Under the pieces are notes generated by a model. It had not been told where the DNA came from. It was given only the letters and a program-made list of their open reading frames with translations, and made no database searches. From Sciscionella sediminilitoris (lineage in GTDB: Bacteria > Actinomycetota > Actinomycetes > Mycobacteriales > Pseudonocardiaceae), in the NCBI RefSeq assembly GCF_000737195.2, contig NZ_JALM01000017.1, forward strand, positions 1-64,000: a DNA stretch of 64,000 bases, in the 5' to 3' direction. Each line of letters starts with the position of its first letter. Position 1 is the first letter of the stretch. Position numbers and translations under genes: made by a program. Below, in pieces: positions 35,701 to 46,813 of the stretch.

Positions 35701-38700
35701 GCGGCATGTTGTAGGTCGCCGAGGCCCCTTCGAGTTGGTAAAGGAACCACAACCGTTGCTGGGCATAGGAAAGCGGCAGCTGCTCCGGACGCTCGGGAAC
35801 CGCGTGCAGCACGGGCCGCTCCCCGGATTCCGGTGCGGGCTCCGCGGGGAGCAGTTCGGCGAGTTCGGCGACCGTCGGTGCCTCGAACACCGCGCGGATC
35901 GCGATCGGGGCGCCCAGCGCCTCGCGGATCCGGCCGACGAGCCGGGTGGCGAGCAGCGAATGGCCGCCGAGTTCGAAGAAGTTCTCGTCCGCGCCGACCC
36001 GGTCCATGCCGAGTACCTCGGCGAAGATCGCGCACAGCGCCTCTTCGGCGGGGGTCCGTGGCTCCCGCCCCGCGCTTTCCCGCTGCGGTTCGGGAAGGGC
36101 GGCGCGGTCGATCTTCCCGCTGGGCAACAAGGGGAACCGGTCGAGAACCAGGAATGCCGATGGCACCAGGTAATCGGGCAGCCGCGCGGCGGTGTGTTCG
36201 CGCAGCGCGGCCAGCAGCGCCCCGGTATCGCTGCCCCCGGAGGGCGTATTGCTCACCGCACCGGACACCTCGATCCGCCGGTACACCGCCTCCGGGCGTG
36301 GTTCCGCGTCGAACACCACGTCCAGGGTGTCCACCTCAGCGGGCGCGAAGAACACCCGGTATCCGGCCCGTTCCCCGATCCGCACGTACTCCTCGGGATC
36401 GGTTTCCGGCGCTGCGGTACCGAGCAGTTCGCGGGCGCGGTCGAGGTCTCCCTCGGCCAGCGCGGTCTCGGCGCGCCGTTCCGCGGCCAGCCTGCCGTTC
36501 GGCACACCGCGCAGCCGGGCCCGCCGCGGATACGCCTCGGCCAGCTCCGCGGTCCCGGTCAGTTCCGTCTCCTCGGGCGGGTTCTCGTGTTCCCCCTTGT
36601 GCAGCACCACGTCGTAGCGGTGCCTGGTCAGTTCATTGTGGAACACGCCGCGTTTGGCGAGCACGGTGAACCGGCCGAGCGAACCGGAATTCTCGGTGAA
36701 CCGCGCGAAGAACTCCGGATCGAGCACCAGTTCGCTTTCCCCGGAGAGTCCGCGCTCCGCGGCGGCGAGCACATCCGCGGCGGTGTCCCCCGTCTCGGCG
36801 CGGTGCAGCGCGATCGCGGTGCGGAAGGTGGGCAGGGTGCGCAGATTCCGGATGTCGCCGAGGAAGATCCGCCCCTCGGGGGCCAGGAATTCCAGTGCGT
36901 TGCCGAGCACCTGCTCCAGGTAGCTCGCGCTCGGGAAGTACTGCGCGACCGAGTTGATCACGACCGTGTCGAAGTAGCCGCGCGGCATCCCGGAAAGGTC
37001 GTGCGCGGCGCGCGCGGCCAGTTCGACCTTCGCGTCCAGCTCGGGGCGCTGCGCGAGCGAGGCACGCAGGTTCGCCACCGCACGCTCGGAAAGGTCGACG
37101 CCCCAATAGGATTCGCAGTCCGGGGCGATCATGGACAGGATCAGCCCGGAACCCACGCCGATCTCGAGCACCCGGCGCGGTCGCAGCGAACGGATCCGCT
37201 CGATGGTCGCCGCGTGCCATTCGCGCATCTGCTCGAGCGGAATGGGATCACCGTCGTAGCTGGAGTTCCATCCGGCGAAGTTCTCTTCCATGCCACCGGA
37301 TTCGGCATCGGCGAACACCAGCTCGTGCAGCTCCTGCCATTCGCCGACGAGTTCGGTGTCCTCGGCGCCCTTGCCCTCGGCGGGGACGACGTAGCCGGTG
37401 AGCCTGCCGTCCTCGGCGGTGACCACGGCGGAGGCGATGTCCGGGTGTTCGGTGAGCACCGTCTCGATCTCGCCCGGTTCGACCCGGAATCCGCGCACCT
37501 TCACCTGTTCGTCCGCGCGGCCGAGGAAGACCAGCCTGCCGTCCGCGGTCCAGCGCACCACGTCCCCGGTGCGGTACATCCGGTTGCCCGGCGCGCCGAA
37601 CGGGTCGGCGAGGAAGCGTTCCGCGGTCAGGTCCGCGCGCCGGTGATAGCCGCGGGCCAGCCCGAGGCCACCGAGATACAGTTCGCCCGCGATTCCGGGC
37701 GGGACGGGACGCAGTTCGGCGTCGAGTACATAGGCCCGCGCTCCGGGATCGGGCACCCCGATCGGCACCACGGAGGCCTCGGCGAGCTCGGCCGGATCGC
37801 AGAGCCCGAGGGTGGAGTTGACGGTGGCCTCGGTCGGGCCGTAGGCGTTGAACATCCGCCGTCCGTGCGCCCAGCGCTGCACCAGCCGCGGCGAGATGCG
37901 CTCGGTTCCGGCCAGCAGCACCGAGTTCTCCGGCAGCGTGCACTCCTTCGGCAGCGCGTCGAGCAGCGCGGGCGGCAGGATCATCATGTCCGTGCGGTGT
38001 TCGAGCGCGAACTCGGTCAGTTCCGGTCCGGCGACCCGCCGCCACGCGGGCACGGTGACCAGCCGGCCACCGGAGCACAGGGCGAGCACCAGATCCCAGA
38101 AGGCCACGTCGAAACTCGGCGAGGCGAACTGCAGTACCCGGGTCTCCGGGCCGAGGCCGAACCGCTCGGTCTGGGTGGCGACCAGTTTCGCGACCCCGGA
38201 ATGGGTCAGCAGCACGCCCTTCGGTCTGCCGGTGGAACCGGATGTGTAGATCAGGTAGGCGAGGTTGTCCACCCGCAGCGGGGCCTTCCGGTCCACATCG
38301 GACACCGGTTCCGGCGAGGCGGCGGCGCGTGCCGCGATCAGTTCCGGACCGTCGAGCACCAGGAACGGCGCGGCATCCGGGAGTCCGGCGGCGAGCTCGC
38401 TGGTGGTGAGCACGGCGAGCGGGGCCCCGTCGGTGAGCAGCAGCCGCAGCCGTTCGGCCGGATAGTCGGTGTCCACCGGCAGATAGGCCGCACCCGCGGT
38501 GAGCACGGCGAGCTGGGCGATGGTGAGCTCCGCGGTGCGCGGCAGCGCGATCGCGACCACGGTCTCCGGTCCGGCCCCGCGGTCGATGAGCACCCGCGCG
38601 AGCCGGTTCACCGCGGCGGAGAGCTCGGCGTAGCTGTGCTCGCCGTCTTCCGTGACAAGAGCGACCGCGTCCGGGCGGGCGCGCACCTGTTCGGCGAACA

Positions 38701-41700
38701 GCTCGGGAAGGGTGCGTTCGGTGATCCGTTCGTCCGCCCCCGTCCAGCGGTGCACCGCCGCTCGTTCGCTCGCGGTGAGCAGATCGATGCCCCCGATGCG
38801 GATGTCCGGATCCGCGACGGCGGCGCGCAGCACGCTGCCCAGCCGGGCCACGATCAGTTCCACGGTGGAGCGCTCGAACACATCGGTGTTGTATTCGACG
38901 ACCAGTTCGACGCCTTCGCTGGCATAGACCGAGATCGACAGGTCGAACTTGGATGCCCCGGTCGTGACGAGCTCGTGCCCGGTCTCCAGTCCGGCGAACT
39001 CCGCCTGCGCGCGGGTGTTGTTCTGCCCGGCGAGCATCACCTGGAACAGCGGGTGATACGCCGGGGAGCGCTTCGGGTTGAGCTCCTCGACCAGCCGTTC
39101 GAAGGGCAGGTCCTGGTTGGCGTACGCATCCAGGTTCCGTTCCCGCACCTGGCCGAGTAGCTCGCGGAAGGTGGGGTTTCCGGAGGTGTCCACCCGCAGC
39201 ACCAGGGTGTTCACGAAGAACCCGACGAGCTCGTCGAGCGCGGCATCGGTGCGCCCGGCGATCGGCGAACCGATCGGGATGTCGGTGCCCGCGCCGAGCC
39301 GGGTCAGCAACGCGGCGAGACCCGCGTGCACCACCATGAACACGCTCGCCCCTGACTCGTTCGCCAGCGCGGTGAGCCCGTCGTGCAGACGCGCGTCCCA
39401 GTCGTGGGTGAACAGCTCACCGCGGAACGAGGCGCGCGCGGGATGCGCACGGTCGGTGGGCAGCGCGATCCGGTCCGGGATCCCGCTCAGTGCCCGGCGC
39501 CAGTGTTCCAGCTGGCGGTGCCCCTCGCTCTCCGGATCCGCGAGGTCCCCGAGCAGTTCCCGTTGCCACAGCGCGTAATCCACGTACTGCACCGGGAGCG
39601 GGGACCAGTCCGGGGCGGCACCGGATCGGCGCGCCGAATAGGCCTCGGCGAGATCGCGCCACAGCGGGGCCATCGACCACCCGTCCGAGACGATGTGGTG
39701 GAACAGCAGCACCAGCACGTGTTCCCGGGGCCCGCGGCGCAGCAGCGTGAAGCGCATCGGCAGTTCGGTGCCGAGTTCGAACGGTTCGCGCACCAGCTCG
39801 CGCAGCGTCTCGGCCAGTCGCCAGTCCTCGGCCTCCTGGATGTGCAGGGGAACCTCGGCGTGGTCGAGCACTCGCTGCCACGGAGTCCCGTCCTCGGTCT
39901 CGAACACGGTGCGCAGCACCTCGTGGCGGTCGAGCACATCCGCGAGCGCCGCACGCAGCGCGGCCACGTCGAGTTCCCCGCTCAGCCGCAGCACGAGCGG
40001 GACCGAGTAGGTCGCCGAGGGGCCTTCGTACCGTTGCAGGAACCACAATCGCAGCTGGGCGAAGGACAGCGGCGGATGCCCGGGACGCGCCACCTCGCGC
40101 ACCGCCGGTCGCTGTGCCGCGGGACGCTCGCCGTCGAGCAGCGCGGCCAGCCCGGCGATGCTCGGGTTCGCGAACACGGTGCGCAGTTCGATGTTCGCCC
40201 CACCACCGCGGCGCAGCCTGGCCACGAGCCGGGTGGCGAGCAGCGAATGCCCGCCGAGGGCGAAGAAGTCGTCGTCCACGCCGACCGAGTCCAGCCCGAG
40301 CAGTTCGGTGAACAGGCCGTGCAGCAGCCATTCCTGCTCGGTTACCGGTTCCCGGCCGGATACGGTGATCTCCGGGGCGGGCAGCGCGGCCTTGTCCAGC
40401 TTCCCGTTCGCGGTGACCGGGAACCTCTCCAGGGCGACGATCGCCGCGGGCACCATGTAGGCGGGCAGCGATTCGGCGAGGAATCCGCGCAGTGCCTCGG
40501 GATCGGTGTCCCGCTCCGGAACCACGTAGCCGATCAGCCGCTCCGCGCGCGGCACCACGACCGCCTGTGCCACATCCGGATGCCCGGCGAGACGGCTCGC
40601 GATCTCCCCCGGTTCGATCCGCTGGCCGCGCAGTTTGATCTGGTCGTCGCTGCGGCCGAGGTATTCCAGGGCACCGTCGGTGCGGCGGCGCACCACATCC
40701 CCGGTCCGGTACATCCGCTGCCCCGGCAGGTTCGGATCGGCGAGGAACCGTTCCGCGGTGAGCCCGGCGCGGCGCAGATAACCGCGCGCCAGCTGGGCAC
40801 CGGCCAGGTACAGCTCACCGGCCACCCCGCTGGGCACCGGGCGCAGCCGCTCGTCGAGCACATAGGTCCTGGTGTTCCACACCGGATGGCCGATCGGCAC
40901 ACTCGGCTGCCCGGGCACACAGGCCCAGGCGGTGACATCCACGGCGGCCTCGGTCGGTCCGTACAGGTTGTGCAGACCCGCTTCCGGCAGCCGCGCGAGG
41001 AAAGCCTCGGCGAGTTCGACCGGCAGCGCCTCACCGGAGCAGAACACCAGGCGCAGGGTGTCCAGCCCGGCCGGGTCCGCGGCGAGGAATTCCCGCAGCA
41101 TGGAGGGAACGAAGTGGGTGACGGTCACCCCGGCCTCGTCGATGAGCTGCGCGAGGTAGTCGGGATCGCCGTGCCGACCGTCCTCGGCGAGCACCTCCAC
41201 CGCCCCGTTCGCGAGTGGCAGCAGCAGTTCCCACACCGAGACGTCGAAGGTGGCCGGGGTTTTCTGCAGCACCCGGTCGGCAGGAGTGAGCCGGTACTCG
41301 TGCTGCATCCACTCCAGGCGGTTCACGATGGCCCCGTGCGAGACCACGACTCCCTTGGGCCGCCCCGTGGAACCCGAGGTGTAGATGACGTAGGCGGGAT
41401 GCTCGGAGCGCAGTCCGGTCTCCGGTGGGGTAGCCGGGAACCGGGCCAGTTCCGGTTCGATGGCGGCCAGTTCCGCTTGGTCGAGTACGCACACCGGATC
41501 GGCCTCGGCGAGCACCGATTCGGTGCGCTCACCCGGATGTCGCGGGTCCAGCGGCAGATACGCCGCGCCCGCCTTGAGCACGGCGAGGATCGCGAACACC
41601 AGTTCCGGTGACCGGGGCAGCGCGAGTGCCACGACCTTCTCCGGCCCCGCACCGCGCTCGACGAGCAGCCGGGCGAGCCGGTTGGTGTACTCGTGCAGTT

Positions 41701-44700
41701 CGGTGTAGCGGTACTCGCGCGCACCGTGCCGCAGCGCCACCGAATCGGATATCCCTTGCGCGGCAAGCAGTTCCGGCAGGGTTCCGTGCTCGATTCGCTG
41801 TGTGGCACCGGTTTCGGCGGTGGCCAGTGCGGCGCGCGCGCCCGCGTCCAGCAGTTCCAGTTCCCCGATGCGGGTTTCCGGTTCCGCGCACACGGCGGCC
41901 AGCAGATCGTGCAGCCGCCGCACGATCAGCTCCACGCTGGAGCGGTCGAACACGTCGGTGTTGAATTCGACGAGCCCGCGCAGCCCGCCGTCCCCGGGTT
42001 CCGAGATGGAGATCCACAGGTCGAACTTCGCCGTACTGGTGGAAGCGGTGAGCTCCGTGGTCTCCAGCCCGGGAATCGACACGCCCGCATCCGGGGTGTT
42101 CTGCCAGGCGAGCATCACCTGGAACAGCGGGTGGTGCGCGAGACTGCGGGTCGGGTTCAGTTCCTCGACCAGCCGCTCGAACGGAACTTCCTGATGCGCG
42201 AAGGCATCAAGGTCCCGTTCGCGCACCCGGTCCAGTAGCTCGGTGAACCGCGGGTCCCCGGATGTGTCGGCGCGCAGCACGAGGGTGTTCACGAAGAAGC
42301 CGACCAGACCGTCCAGGGCCACATCGCCACGCCCGGCGACCGGGGAACCGATCGGGATGTCGGTGCCCGCACCGAGCCGGGTCAGCAGCGCGGCGAAGGC
42401 GGCGTGTACGACCATGAACACGCTCGCCGAGCGGGCGCGGGCGAGTTCGGTGAGCGCGGTGTGCAGGCGAGCGTCCCAGTCGAAGGTGAACAGCTCGCCC
42501 GCATAACTGGCATGCGCGGGATGCGGGCGGTCCAGCGGCAGTTCGATGCGATCCGGAAGCCCGGAGAGCGCGGCACGCCAGTAGTCCAACTGGGCCGCGG
42601 CCATGGTGTCCGGCTCGCTCGCGGCGCCGAGCAGTTCGCGCTGCCAGAGCGTGTAGTCCACGTACTGCACCGGAAGCAGTCCCCACGCCGGCGGGGAGCC
42701 GGCCAGCCGCGCGGTGTACGCGGTCGCGAGGTCGTGCCACAGCGGGCCGAGCGACCAGCCGTCGGTGGCGATGTGGTGGAACACCAGCACGAGCACGTGC
42801 TCGGTTTCGCCGCGGTGCAACAGGACGCCGCGGAACGGGATCGCCGCGGCGAGGTCGAACCGGGTCCGCACGATCTCGTCGATCGCGGGCTGTACCTCAT
42901 CCGCGACCACCGAGCGCTCTTCGAGTTCGATACCGGCCTCGCCCACCACCCGCTGGAACGCGGCCCCGTCCTCCTCGGCGAACACGGTGCGCAGCGCCTC
43001 GTGCCTGGCGAACAGGTCACCGAGCGCCGACTGCAGCGCGGCGTGGTCCACCGCCCCGGAAAGGCGCATCACGAGCGGCACATTGTAGGTCGGCGAGGGG
43101 CCCTCGAGCTTGTGCAGGAACCACAACCGTTGCTGGGCATAGGAAAGCGGCGGCCGTGCCGGGCGGACCGGGGAGCGGCGCAACGCCCGGCGCACCTGTC
43201 CGCCGCGGGCGCGCGCCTGCTCGGCGAGCCCGGCGACGGTCGGTTCCTCGAACACGGTGCGGATGTCGAGCTCCACCGCGGCGTTCGCGCGCGCCCGCAT
43301 GATCAGCCGGGTGGCGAGCAGCGAATGCCCGCCGAGCGCGAAGAAGTCCTCGTCGATGCCGACCTCGTCCAGGCCGAGCACCTCGGCCATGGCCGCGCAC
43401 AGCGCACGTTCCAGGTCATCGCGCGGGCCGCGGCCGGTTCCGCTGCGCCGCCGCGGTTCGGGCAGCGCAGCGTAGTCGATCTTTCCGCTGCGCAGCACCG
43501 GAAGTTCGGGAAGCGGCACTACCGAGGAAGGCACCATGAAGGCGGGCAGTTTGCCCTTCGCGTACTCGCGCAGCGCGGCCTCCTGGGGCCGGCCGCCTTG
43601 CGCGGCAACGACATAGGCCGCCAGATAGGTGCCACCGCGCCGGTCCTCGCGCGCCTGCACCACGACCCGGTCGATCTCCGGGTGCTCGGCGAACACCGAC
43701 TCGACCTCGCCCGGTTCCACCCGGAAACCGCGGATCTTGATCTGTTTGTCCGTCCTGCCGAGGAAATCCAGCCGCCCGTCCGGCAGCCACCGCACCACGT
43801 CTCCGGTGCGGTACATGCGCTCCCCCGGCGCGCCGAACGGGTCGGCGAGGAACCGTTCCGCGGACAGTGCGCTGCGCCGCAGGTAACCGCGCGCCAGCCC
43901 GCTGCCCGAGAGATAGAGCTCCCCGGGAACTCCGGCGGGCACCGGGCGCAGCCGCGCATCGAGCACATAGGCACGGGTGCCCGGGTCCGGATGACCGATC
44001 GGCACGAGCTCGGCGCCGGGCGCGCATTCCCCGAGGGTGGAGTTCACGGTCGCCTCGGTGGGCCCATAAGCGTTGAACATCCGCTGGCTGCCCGCGTACC
44101 GGGCGACCAGTTCCGGGGCGACCCGCTCGGTACCGGCGAGCAGGGTCGCGCCCTCGGGCAGCGTGCAGTCCGGCGGCAGCGCGGCGAGCAGCGCGGGCGG
44201 GAGGATCAGGAAATTGGCCGCGTGCCGGGCCGCGTACTCGGTCAGTTCCGGACCGGCGACCCTGCGGTGCTCGGGAACCACGATGAGCGTGCCGCCGGAA
44301 CCGAGGCCCAGGCACAGGTCCCAGAAGGCCACGTCGAAACTCGGGGAGGCGAACTGCAGCACCCGGGAGTGCGTGCCGACCCCGAACCGTTCCTGTTGGG
44401 TGGCAAGGAGTTTCGCCACCCCGGAGTGGGTGACGACCACGCCCTTGGGACGCCCCGTCGTCCCGGAGGTGTAGATCAGGTAGGCGGCGTTGTCCGGGGT
44501 GATCGCCCGGCTCGGCGCGGTGGTCGGCGCGGCCTCCAGTTCGGCGCGCACCTGCGGCGATTCCAGTTCGAGTACCGGGACATCCGCGGTGCCCGCGAGG
44601 GCCCCGCTTCCGGTGAGCACGCAGGCGGGGGTGGCATCGGCGAGCAGATATGCCACCCGGTCCGCGGGATAGGCCACGTCGACCGGCAGATACGCCGCCC

Positions 44701-45361
44701 CGGCCTTGAGCACCGCGAGCTCGGCGATGATCAGCTCGGCCGAACGGGGCAGCGCGATCGCGACCGCGTCCTCCTCGCCGACCCCTCGCGCGCGCAACAG
44801 GTGCGCGAGCGCGTTCGCCCGCGCGTCGAGTTCCACATAGGACAGTTCTTCGTCTTCGAAGATCAGCGCGGTGGCCGTGCCGCGCTCGGCGACCCGGCGC
44901 TCGAACAGGTCCGGCAGCGTGACCGGCGGGATCCGGCACTCGGTGTCGTTCCAGGTCTCCAGCACCCGGATGCGCTCGGCAGCGGAGAGCAGCGGGAGTT
45001 CGTCCACCCGGGTGCGCGGTTGCGCCCGGGCCCCGGCGAGCAGCCGCTCCAGATGGTCCAGCGGGGCCGCGAGATCGGTTCCGGGCAGCGGGGCCGCGCG
45101 GTACTCCAGGCCGACCCGGTCACCGTCCACTCGGAACACGAAGTCCAGATCACGTTGGGTGGCAAGGGAGAACTCGATCCCGCGCAGCCGCTCGGTCAGT
45201 TCGGCGAAGCTCACCGAACCCGGCACCTCGAACTCGCGCGCACCGTCGAGCAGCACCTCGCCCGCGGCCGCGTAGTGCGAGAGCAGCGCGAGAATCCCGG
45301 CGCGCACATCCGTTCCCGGCAGGGTCCGCTGCGCACTCCCCGCCTCGGTCGCCTCGGTCAT
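29711..45361 (-). CDS. Pentamodular siderophore NRPS (A-T / C-A-T / C-A(nMT)-T / C-A-T / C-A-T), no thioesterase
   Basis: A 5216-aa synthetase. After about 120 residues resembling the tail of a condensation domain come A1 (about 140-640) and T1 (Ser near 678); C2, A2, T2 (Ser near 1706); C3, A3 split by an N-methyltransferase (about 2690-2925), T3 (near 3136); C4, A4, T4 (near 4150); C5, A5, T5 (near 5175). The four full C domains have intact HHIxxDG motifs. No epimerisation, TE or reductase domain is visible; the protein ends just after T5. Specificity residues read by hand: A1 DVWILGAVNK, A2 DVWHFSLVDK (serine), A3 DVWILGAVNK, A4 IDTTVSLGDK, A5 DAQEGGLVDK. A1/A3 resemble erythrochelin-type hydroxyornithine pockets as I remember them. 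The start overlaps the monooxygenase stop (ATGA). Iron regulation through 46748-46781 is likely. Confidence 0.95.
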   Translation of the reverse strand: MTEATEAGSAQRTLPGTDVRAGILALLSHYAAAGEVLLDGAREFEVPGSVSFAELTERLRGIEFSLATQRDLDFVFRVDGDRVGLEYRAAPLPGTDLAAPLDHLERLLAGARAQPRTRVDELPLLSAAERIRVLETWNDTECRIPPVTLPDLFERRVAERGTATALIFEDEELSYVELDARANALAHLLRARGVGEEDAVAIALPRSAELIIAELAVLKAGAAYLPVDVAYPADRVAYLLADATPACVLTGSGALAGTADVPVLELESPQVRAELEAAPTTAPSRAITPDNAAYLIYTSGTTGRPKGVVVTHSGVAKLLATQQERFGVGTHSRVLQFASPSFDVAFWDLCLGLGSGGTLIVVPEHRRVAGPELTEYAARHAANFLILPPALLAALPPDCTLPEGATLLAGTERVAPELVARYAGSQRMFNAYGPTEATVNSTLGECAPGAELVPIGHPDPGTRAYVLDARLRPVPAGVPGELYLSGSGLARGYLRRSALSAERFLADPFGAPGERMYRTGDVVRWLPDGRLDFLGRTDKQIKIRGFRVEPGEVESVFAEHPEIDRVVVQAREDRRGGTYLAAYVVAAQGGRPQEAALREYAKGKLPAFMVPSSVVPLPELPVLRSGKIDYAALPEPRRRSGTGRGPRDDLERALCAAMAEVLGLDEVGIDEDFFALGGHSLLATRLIMRARANAAVELDIRTVFEEPTVAGLAEQARARGGQVRRALRRSPVRPARPPLSYAQQRLWFLHKLEGPSPTYNVPLVMRLSGAVDHAALQSALGDLFARHEALRTVFAEEDGAAFQRVVGEAGIELEERSVVADEVQPAIDEIVRTRFDLAAAIPFRGVLLHRGETEHVLVLVFHHIATDGWSLGPLWHDLATAYTARLAGSPPAWGLLPVQYVDYTLWQRELLGAASEPDTMAAAQLDYWRAALSGLPDRIELPLDRPHPAHASYAGELFTFDWDARLHTALTELARARSASVFMVVHAAFAALLTRLGAGTDIPIGSPVAGRGDVALDGLVGFFVNTLVLRADTSGDPRFTELLDRVRERDLDAFAHQEVPFERLVEELNPTRSLAHHPLFQVMLAWQNTPDAGVSIPGLETTELTASTSTAKFDLWISISEPGDGGLRGLVEFNTDVFDRSSVELIVRRLHDLLAAVCAEPETRIGELELLDAGARAALATAETGATQRIEHGTLPELLAAQGISDSVALRHGAREYRYTELHEYTNRLARLLVERGAGPEKVVALALPRSPELVFAILAVLKAGAAYLPLDPRHPGERTESVLAEADPVCVLDQAELAAIEPELARFPATPPETGLRSEHPAYVIYTSGSTGRPKGVVVSHGAIVNRLEWMQHEYRLTPADRVLQKTPATFDVSVWELLLPLANGAVEVLAEDGRHGDPDYLAQLIDEAGVTVTHFVPSMLREFLAADPAGLDTLRLVFCSGEALPVELAEAFLARLPEAGLHNLYGPTEAAVDVTAWACVPGQPSVPIGHPVWNTRTYVLDERLRPVPSGVAGELYLAGAQLARGYLRRAGLTAERFLADPNLPGQRMYRTGDVVRRRTDGALEYLGRSDDQIKLRGQRIEPGEIASRLAGHPDVAQAVVVPRAERLIGYVVPERDTDPEALRGFLAESLPAYMVPAAIVALERFPVTANGKLDKAALPAPEITVSGREPVTEQEWLLHGLFTELLGLDSVGVDDDFFALGGHSLLATRLVARLRRGGGANIELRTVFANPSIAGLAALLDGERPAAQRPAVREVARPGHPPLSFAQLRLWFLQRYEGPSATYSVPLVLRLSGELDVAALRAALADVLDRHEVLRTVFETEDGTPWQRVLDHAEVPLHIQEAEDWRLAETLRELVREPFELGTELPMRFTLLRRGPREHVLVLLFHHIVSDGWSMAPLWRDLAEAYSARRSGAAPDWSPLPVQYVDYALWQRELLGDLADPESEGHRQLEHWRRALSGIPDRIALPTDRAHPARASFRGELFTHDWDARLHDGLTALANESGASVFMVVHAGLAALLTRLGAGTDIPIGSPIAGRTDAALDELVGFFVNTLVLRVDTSGNPTFRELLGQVRERNLDAYANQDLPFERLVEELNPKRSPAYHPLFQVMLAGQNNTRAQAEFAGLETGHELVTTGASKFDLSISVYASEGVELVVEYNTDVFERSTVELIVARLGSVLRAAVADPDIRIGGIDLLTASERAAVHRWTGADERITERTLPELFAEQVRARPDAVALVTEDGEHSYAELSAAVNRLARVLIDRGAGPETVVAIALPRTAELTIAQLAVLTAGAAYLPVDTDYPAERLRLLLTDGAPLAVLTTSELAAGLPDAAPFLVLDGPELIAARAAASPEPVSDVDRKAPLRVDNLAYLIYTSGSTGRPKGVLLTHSGVAKLVATQTERFGLGPETRVLQFASPSFDVAFWDLVLALCSGGRLVTVPAWRRVAGPELTEFALEHRTDMMILPPALLDALPKECTLPENSVLLAGTERISPRLVQRWAHGRRMFNAYGPTEATVNSTLGLCDPAELAEASVVPIGVPDPGARAYVLDAELRPVPPGIAGELYLGGLGLARGYHRRADLTAERFLADPFGAPGNRMYRTGDVVRWTADGRLVFLGRADEQVKVRGFRVEPGEIETVLTEHPDIASAVVTAEDGRLTGYVVPAEGKGAEDTELVGEWQELHELVFADAESGGMEENFAGWNSSYDGDPIPLEQMREWHAATIERIRSLRPRRVLEIGVGSGLILSMIAPDCESYWGVDLSERAVANLRASLAQRPELDAKVELAARAAHDLSGMPRGYFDTVVINSVAQYFPSASYLEQVLGNALEFLAPEGRIFLGDIRNLRTLPTFRTAIALHRAETGDTAADVLAAAERGLSGESELVLDPEFFARFTENSGSLGRFTVLAKRGVFHNELTRHRYDVVLHKGEHENPPEETELTGTAELAEAYPRRARLRGVPNGRLAAERRAETALAEGDLDRARELLGTAAPETDPEEYVRIGERAGYRVFFAPAEVDTLDVVFDAEPRPEAVYRRIEVSGAVSNTPSGGSDTGALLAALREHTAARLPDYLVPSAFLVLDRFPLLPSGKIDRAALPEPQRESAGREPRTPAEEALCAIFAEVLGMDRVGADENFFELGGHSLLATRLVGRIREALGAPIAIRAVFEAPTVAELAELLPAEPAPESGERPVLHAVPERPEQLPLSYAQQRLWFLYQLEGASATYNMPLAMRLRGELDLTALRGALADVLDRHEALRTVFPAQDGVPWQRILTEAEPVLDVRPAGELEEQVDELVRVPFAIEEELPVRAHVLRVAEREHVLVLVLHHIAGDGWSMGPLWTDLADAYRARRAGLDPQWTPLSVQYADYTLWQREQLADAVFPAQLGYWRERLAGLPERIELPTDRPHPPVSAYRGSSFTVYYPQVLRESAELLAQQHGASLFMVVHAALAALLHRLGAGTDIPIGTAIAGRTEPALEGLVGFFVNTLVLRTDLSGDPSFIELLARVREDGLEAYANQDVPFERLVEELNPARSLAYHPLFQTMLAWQDTSAVAAGLPGLESSEVEVHTGTARADLVLFVGAQDGIRVDAEFNTEVFEESTVRDLLARLRTLLDAVTRDPRARITEHELLGAPERARLTAPAPVTPVPGSVAELFAEQVRARPEATALRASGQDWSYAELDAAAAAFAGVLRHHGAGPETVVALALPRSAQLVIALLGVLRLGAAYLPLDLNQPRRRSEEMLASTGARTLVTQDPELFADTGITRVHPDERGPEAANPVHPDQLGYVLFTSGSTGVPKPVAGTQRALANRLAALARPIGPRLAKSALTFIDGSTELLGALASGDPLVLAEDAQAADPLALAELAEREEIRALTVVPSLLATLLDTAPEGALATVTDWVTSGEPLSPALAARFARTLPHARLVNLYGCSELAGDSLAHPVLDADARIGSPIANTGAYVLDAALRPVPDGVRGELYLSGPGLARGYSGMPARTAERFVANPFGNGERLYRTGDVVRRGRDGVLEHLGRADDQLKVRGVRIEPGEVTAAIERYPEVRSCAVRADGDRLIGYVTPETVDTQGLGRFLAEHLQAALVPDAILALATLPLGANGKLDVAALPVPAPASLDRPDSPVVTALRELFADVLGTDRIGAEDNFFTLGGHSLLATRLVSRIRAMFGADIGLRAVFDAPSPERLAEHIGRSRVATGALTRRQRPERIPLSFAQQRLWFLDRLSGPSSTYTIAWSWRLAGRPDETALGRALDDLLTRHEALRTLILDEGGTPYQHVLDQEDPRATVGLEARDCAPAELPALLAEAAGYCFAIEAEIPLRAWVFRLGGESVLLLAAHHIAADGWSLPPLRRDLESAYRARLEDTSPEWTPLPVQYVDYTLWQREQLDEQTMRRQADYWRAALAGAPVELELPADRPRPVRSSGGGGLVRFSVPAEVHAGLRALAAESNTSVFMVLHAALATLLHRTGAGADIPIGTPIAGRTEHALDELAGFFVNTLVLRTDLSGAPSFAELLARVRETDLAAYANADLPFERLVELLNPPRSLARHPLFGVMLAVYHGSRERERLLGFDADWADPGARAAKFDLSFDLVEFSGGAGIEGEIEYSADLFDEPSVERLATRFLAVLRGVLADPHRPVRELEVLLPEERARVLDWGTGAAPGPVTTAAELFTEAVRRAPEANALSDDHETLSFAALEDRVARLSRRLAAAGAQSGTVVALALSRSARVYEAILGVFASGAAYLPVDPGQPLARTAQVFAEARPVLVLTDGSAALPGDVPRIELDGPDRPDALVRAPRPGDPAYVLYTSGSTGTPKGVVIPHSALANLFHSHRETLHRPARERAGRNLRVGHAWPFAFDASWQPQLWLFDGNEVHVLAEDTRRDPELLAAAIRERGLDFIELTPSQLDLLGLADGELTAVGIGGEAVSSGLWERLRGLRETAAYNLYGPTEATVDALVAEAGHSERPVIGRPVAGARAYVLDAALRPVPPGVTGELYLAGSGLAHGYLGRGELTAERFLADPFGAAGERMYRTGDLARWTPEGQLSYLGRADDQVKIRGFRIEPGEVAAALRGVPGVRDAAVTVHGERLIGYVVGEPEDPRAALLGVLPGYLVPSPIVRVEQIPLTRNGKVDLGALPVPAEQDAGRDPEGPVERRLCELFGTVLETATVGPEQDFFTLGGHSMSLVRLRAAIAEEFGAHLSIAELFTLTSPAAIAARLSTMEE
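33050..34440 (-). other. A4 domain with beta-amino-acid-type pocket (predicted beta-alanine)
   Basis: In the other four A domains the core reads F-D-x-x-x-W/Q, with Asp binding the substrate alpha-amine. Here the aligned segment is [13 protein letters not shown], putting Ile at the Asp235 position and Asp at 236. The A5 motif is [11 protein letters not shown] rather than NxYGPTE. Both shifts are known from beta-alanine-activating domains (pocket VDWVISLADK). The pocket read here is IDTTVSLGDK. Coordinates are approximate domain limits. Confidence 0.7.
36590..37295 (-). other. N-methyltransferase domain inserted in A3
   Basis: Between the A8 region ([12 protein letters not shown]) and the final A10 region ([12 protein letters not shown]) of module 3 lies a SAM methyltransferase: [20 protein letters not shown], motif [13 protein letters not shown] near residue 2735, GVDLSERAV, and [14 protein letters not shown]. 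This is the usual place and sequence type of NRPS N-methyltransferases, which methylate the alpha-nitrogen of the loaded amino acid. Confidence 0.9.
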
Positions 45362-46710
45362 CGGCCGCCCGCCTTCGCCGGTTCCCGGGAAAGGGCCGCG
45401 AGCAGCGAGTCGCGGATCTCCCCCACCCGCACGGCGGTGTTGGACAGCAGCGAGGAGGTGATCCCGTGCGTGTGCTCGGTTCCACCCTGCAGGTACAGCC
45501 CGGCGCGCATCCGGGGCGCGGTGCGCAGCCGGTAGTCCCGCTCCACCCGGAGCCGGTCCTGCTCATCACGGGCGCAGTAGGGCTCGAGTTCCCCGAGCAG
45601 CGGGCTCGGATCCGCGGGCCGGTACCCGGTCGCGTACACTACCGCGTCCGCCTCCAGTTCGGTGTGTTCCCCGCTGACCAGGGAACGGATCGTGACCCGC
45701 ACCCCGTCCTCGGTCTCGCGCACCCCTTGCGCCTCGGCGAGATTGCACACCCGCAGCCGTTGCTTGCCGAGCACCCGCTCCTGGTACATCCGCCGGTAGA
45801 GGTCCTCGATCAGCTCCAGGTCGACCGCCGAGTAGTTGGTGTTCCCGTGGTAGTCCAGCAGCCGGTTCTTCACCGCCTCCGGAGCCTCGTAGAAGGCGTC
45901 CACCGCGTCCGGGTCGAAGATCCGGTTCGCGAACGGGCTGTCGTCCGAGGGGCTGTAGCCGTAGCGGGCGAACACCGCGCACACCTCGGCCCCGGGGAAC
46001 TGGTCGTGCAGATACGCGGTGACCTCGGCCCCGCTCTGCCCGGCGCCGATCACCACGAACCGCTTCGGCTCGGTGCCCGCGAGCGATTCGACCCGCCCGC
46101 GCAGATCGCGGTTGTGCCAGACCCGCGCGGACTCGGTGATCCCGTTCGGCAGGTTCGGCACCAGACCGGTCCCGAACACCACGTGGCGCGCCCGGTAACT
46201 GCCCGCATCGGTGTGCACTTCGACACACCGGACATCCTCGCCGTCCCGGATCACCGAAAGCCCGGTGACGGACGTGTCATAACTCACCATTCCGGGCAAT
46301 TTGGCGGCGCACCATTCCAGATAGTCGTGAAATTCGACGCGCAACGGAAACAGGGTTTTGTGATTGATGAAATCGACGAGGCGTCCATTGTCGTGCAAGT
46401 AATTGAGGAAACTGAATTCACTCGTCGGGCGACGCATGGTCACCAGATCCTTGAGGAAGGAGACCTGCATCGTCGCGTCTTCCAGGAGCATCCCGCGATG
46501 CCAGCCGAATCGCGGCTGGCGCTCCAGAAAACGCGCTGTCACCGGAGAGTCGCTGTCCTCGTTGTGTTCGGAGAGCGCGATCGCGAGGGCCAGATTCGAG
46601 GGCCCGAACCCGATCCCGAGGACGTCGTATGTCACCGGTTCACCCGCCCCGGCCCTCACCCCATTGGTCGTGCCGTCGCGGAGATCATCCCGAGTGATTC
46701 CCTGTGTCAT
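45358..46710 (-). CDS. L-ornithine N5-monooxygenase (hydroxamate siderophore)
   Basis: A 450-aa flavoprotein of the SidA/PvdA/IucD type. FAD motif [15 protein letters not shown] (about residues 32-46), the substrate/NADPH region [20 protein letters not shown] (about 81-100), NADPH motif [15 protein letters not shown] (about 221-235), and the C-terminal ATGYRP. These enzymes hydroxylate the side-chain amine of ornithine or lysine; ornithine is favoured by the hydroxyornithine-like NRPS pockets and the formyltransferase next door. It is the first gene of the left-running operon, 103 bases from the divergent formyltransferase, with iron boxes between. Confidence 0.93.
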   Translation of the reverse strand: MTQGITRDDLRDGTTNGVRAGAGEPVTYDVLGIGFGPSNLALAIALSEHNEDSDSPVTARFLERQPRFGWHRGMLLEDATMQVSFLKDLVTMRRPTSEFSFLNYLHDNGRLVDFINHKTLFPLRVEFHDYLEWCAAKLPGMVSYDTSVTGLSVIRDGEDVRCVEVHTDAGSYRARHVVFGTGLVPNLPNGITESARVWHNRDLRGRVESLAGTEPKRFVVIGAGQSGAEVTAYLHDQFPGAEVCAVFARYGYSPSDDSPFANRIFDPDAVDAFYEAPEAVKNRLLDYHGNTNYSAVDLELIEDLYRRMYQERVLGKQRLRVCNLAEAQGVRETEDGVRVTIRSLVSGEHTELEADAVVYATGYRPADPSPLLGELEPYCARDEQDRLRVERDYRLRTAPRMRAGLYLQGGTEHTHGITSSLLSNTAVRVGEIRDSLLAALSREPAKAGGR

Positions 46711-46747
46711 GCCCGTCCTCGCGTCGTGTGTCGTTCCGGTGGCATTT

Positions 46748-46766
46748 TTAGGGAACCCTAACTTAG
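46748..46766. promoter_or_regulatory. Iron box A between the divergent siderophore operons
   Basis: TTAGGGAACCCTAACTTAG matches about 14 of 19 consensus positions for IdeR/DmdR and is 38 bases above the monooxygenase start. It overlaps the next box by four bases through a CCTAAcTTAGG palindrome. Confidence 0.65.
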
Positions 46767-46781
46767 GTTAGCCTGTGTTCG
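46763..46781. promoter_or_regulatory. Iron box B between the divergent siderophore operons
   Basis: TTAGGTTAGCCTGTGTTCG has a perfect left half (TTAGGTTAGSCT) and a weak right half against the IdeR consensus. It ends 32 bases before the formyltransferase ATG. Boxes A and B together resemble the paired dimers IdeR forms on strong promoters. Confidence 0.7.
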
Positions 46782-46813
46782 CCAGATGGGTGTGAGCTAA
46801 CGAAGGAGACAGA

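Noticed and set aside
31922-39160. A 2412-codon open frame antisense to the NRPS.
   Set aside because: It mirrors the GC-rich third positions of the NRPS codons, its translation is low-complexity Gly/Arg/His/Glu-rich, and no domain is recognisable. Similar shadows occur at 42404-45535 (+) and opposite the Pls-type gene at 3219-6428 (-).
29711-45361. Long repeated segments within the NRPS, considered as DNA repeats.
   Set aside because: They are the conserved cores of the repeated C, A and T domains at protein level, not a tandem repeat, array or CRISPR.
29711-45361. Epimerisation domains expected for D-amino acids in siderophores.
   Set aside because: All four HHxxxDG-containing domains have the condensation-type surroundings ([11 protein letters not shown] or similar at the start, [10 protein letters not shown]) and sit between T and A; none has the E-domain pattern or position.
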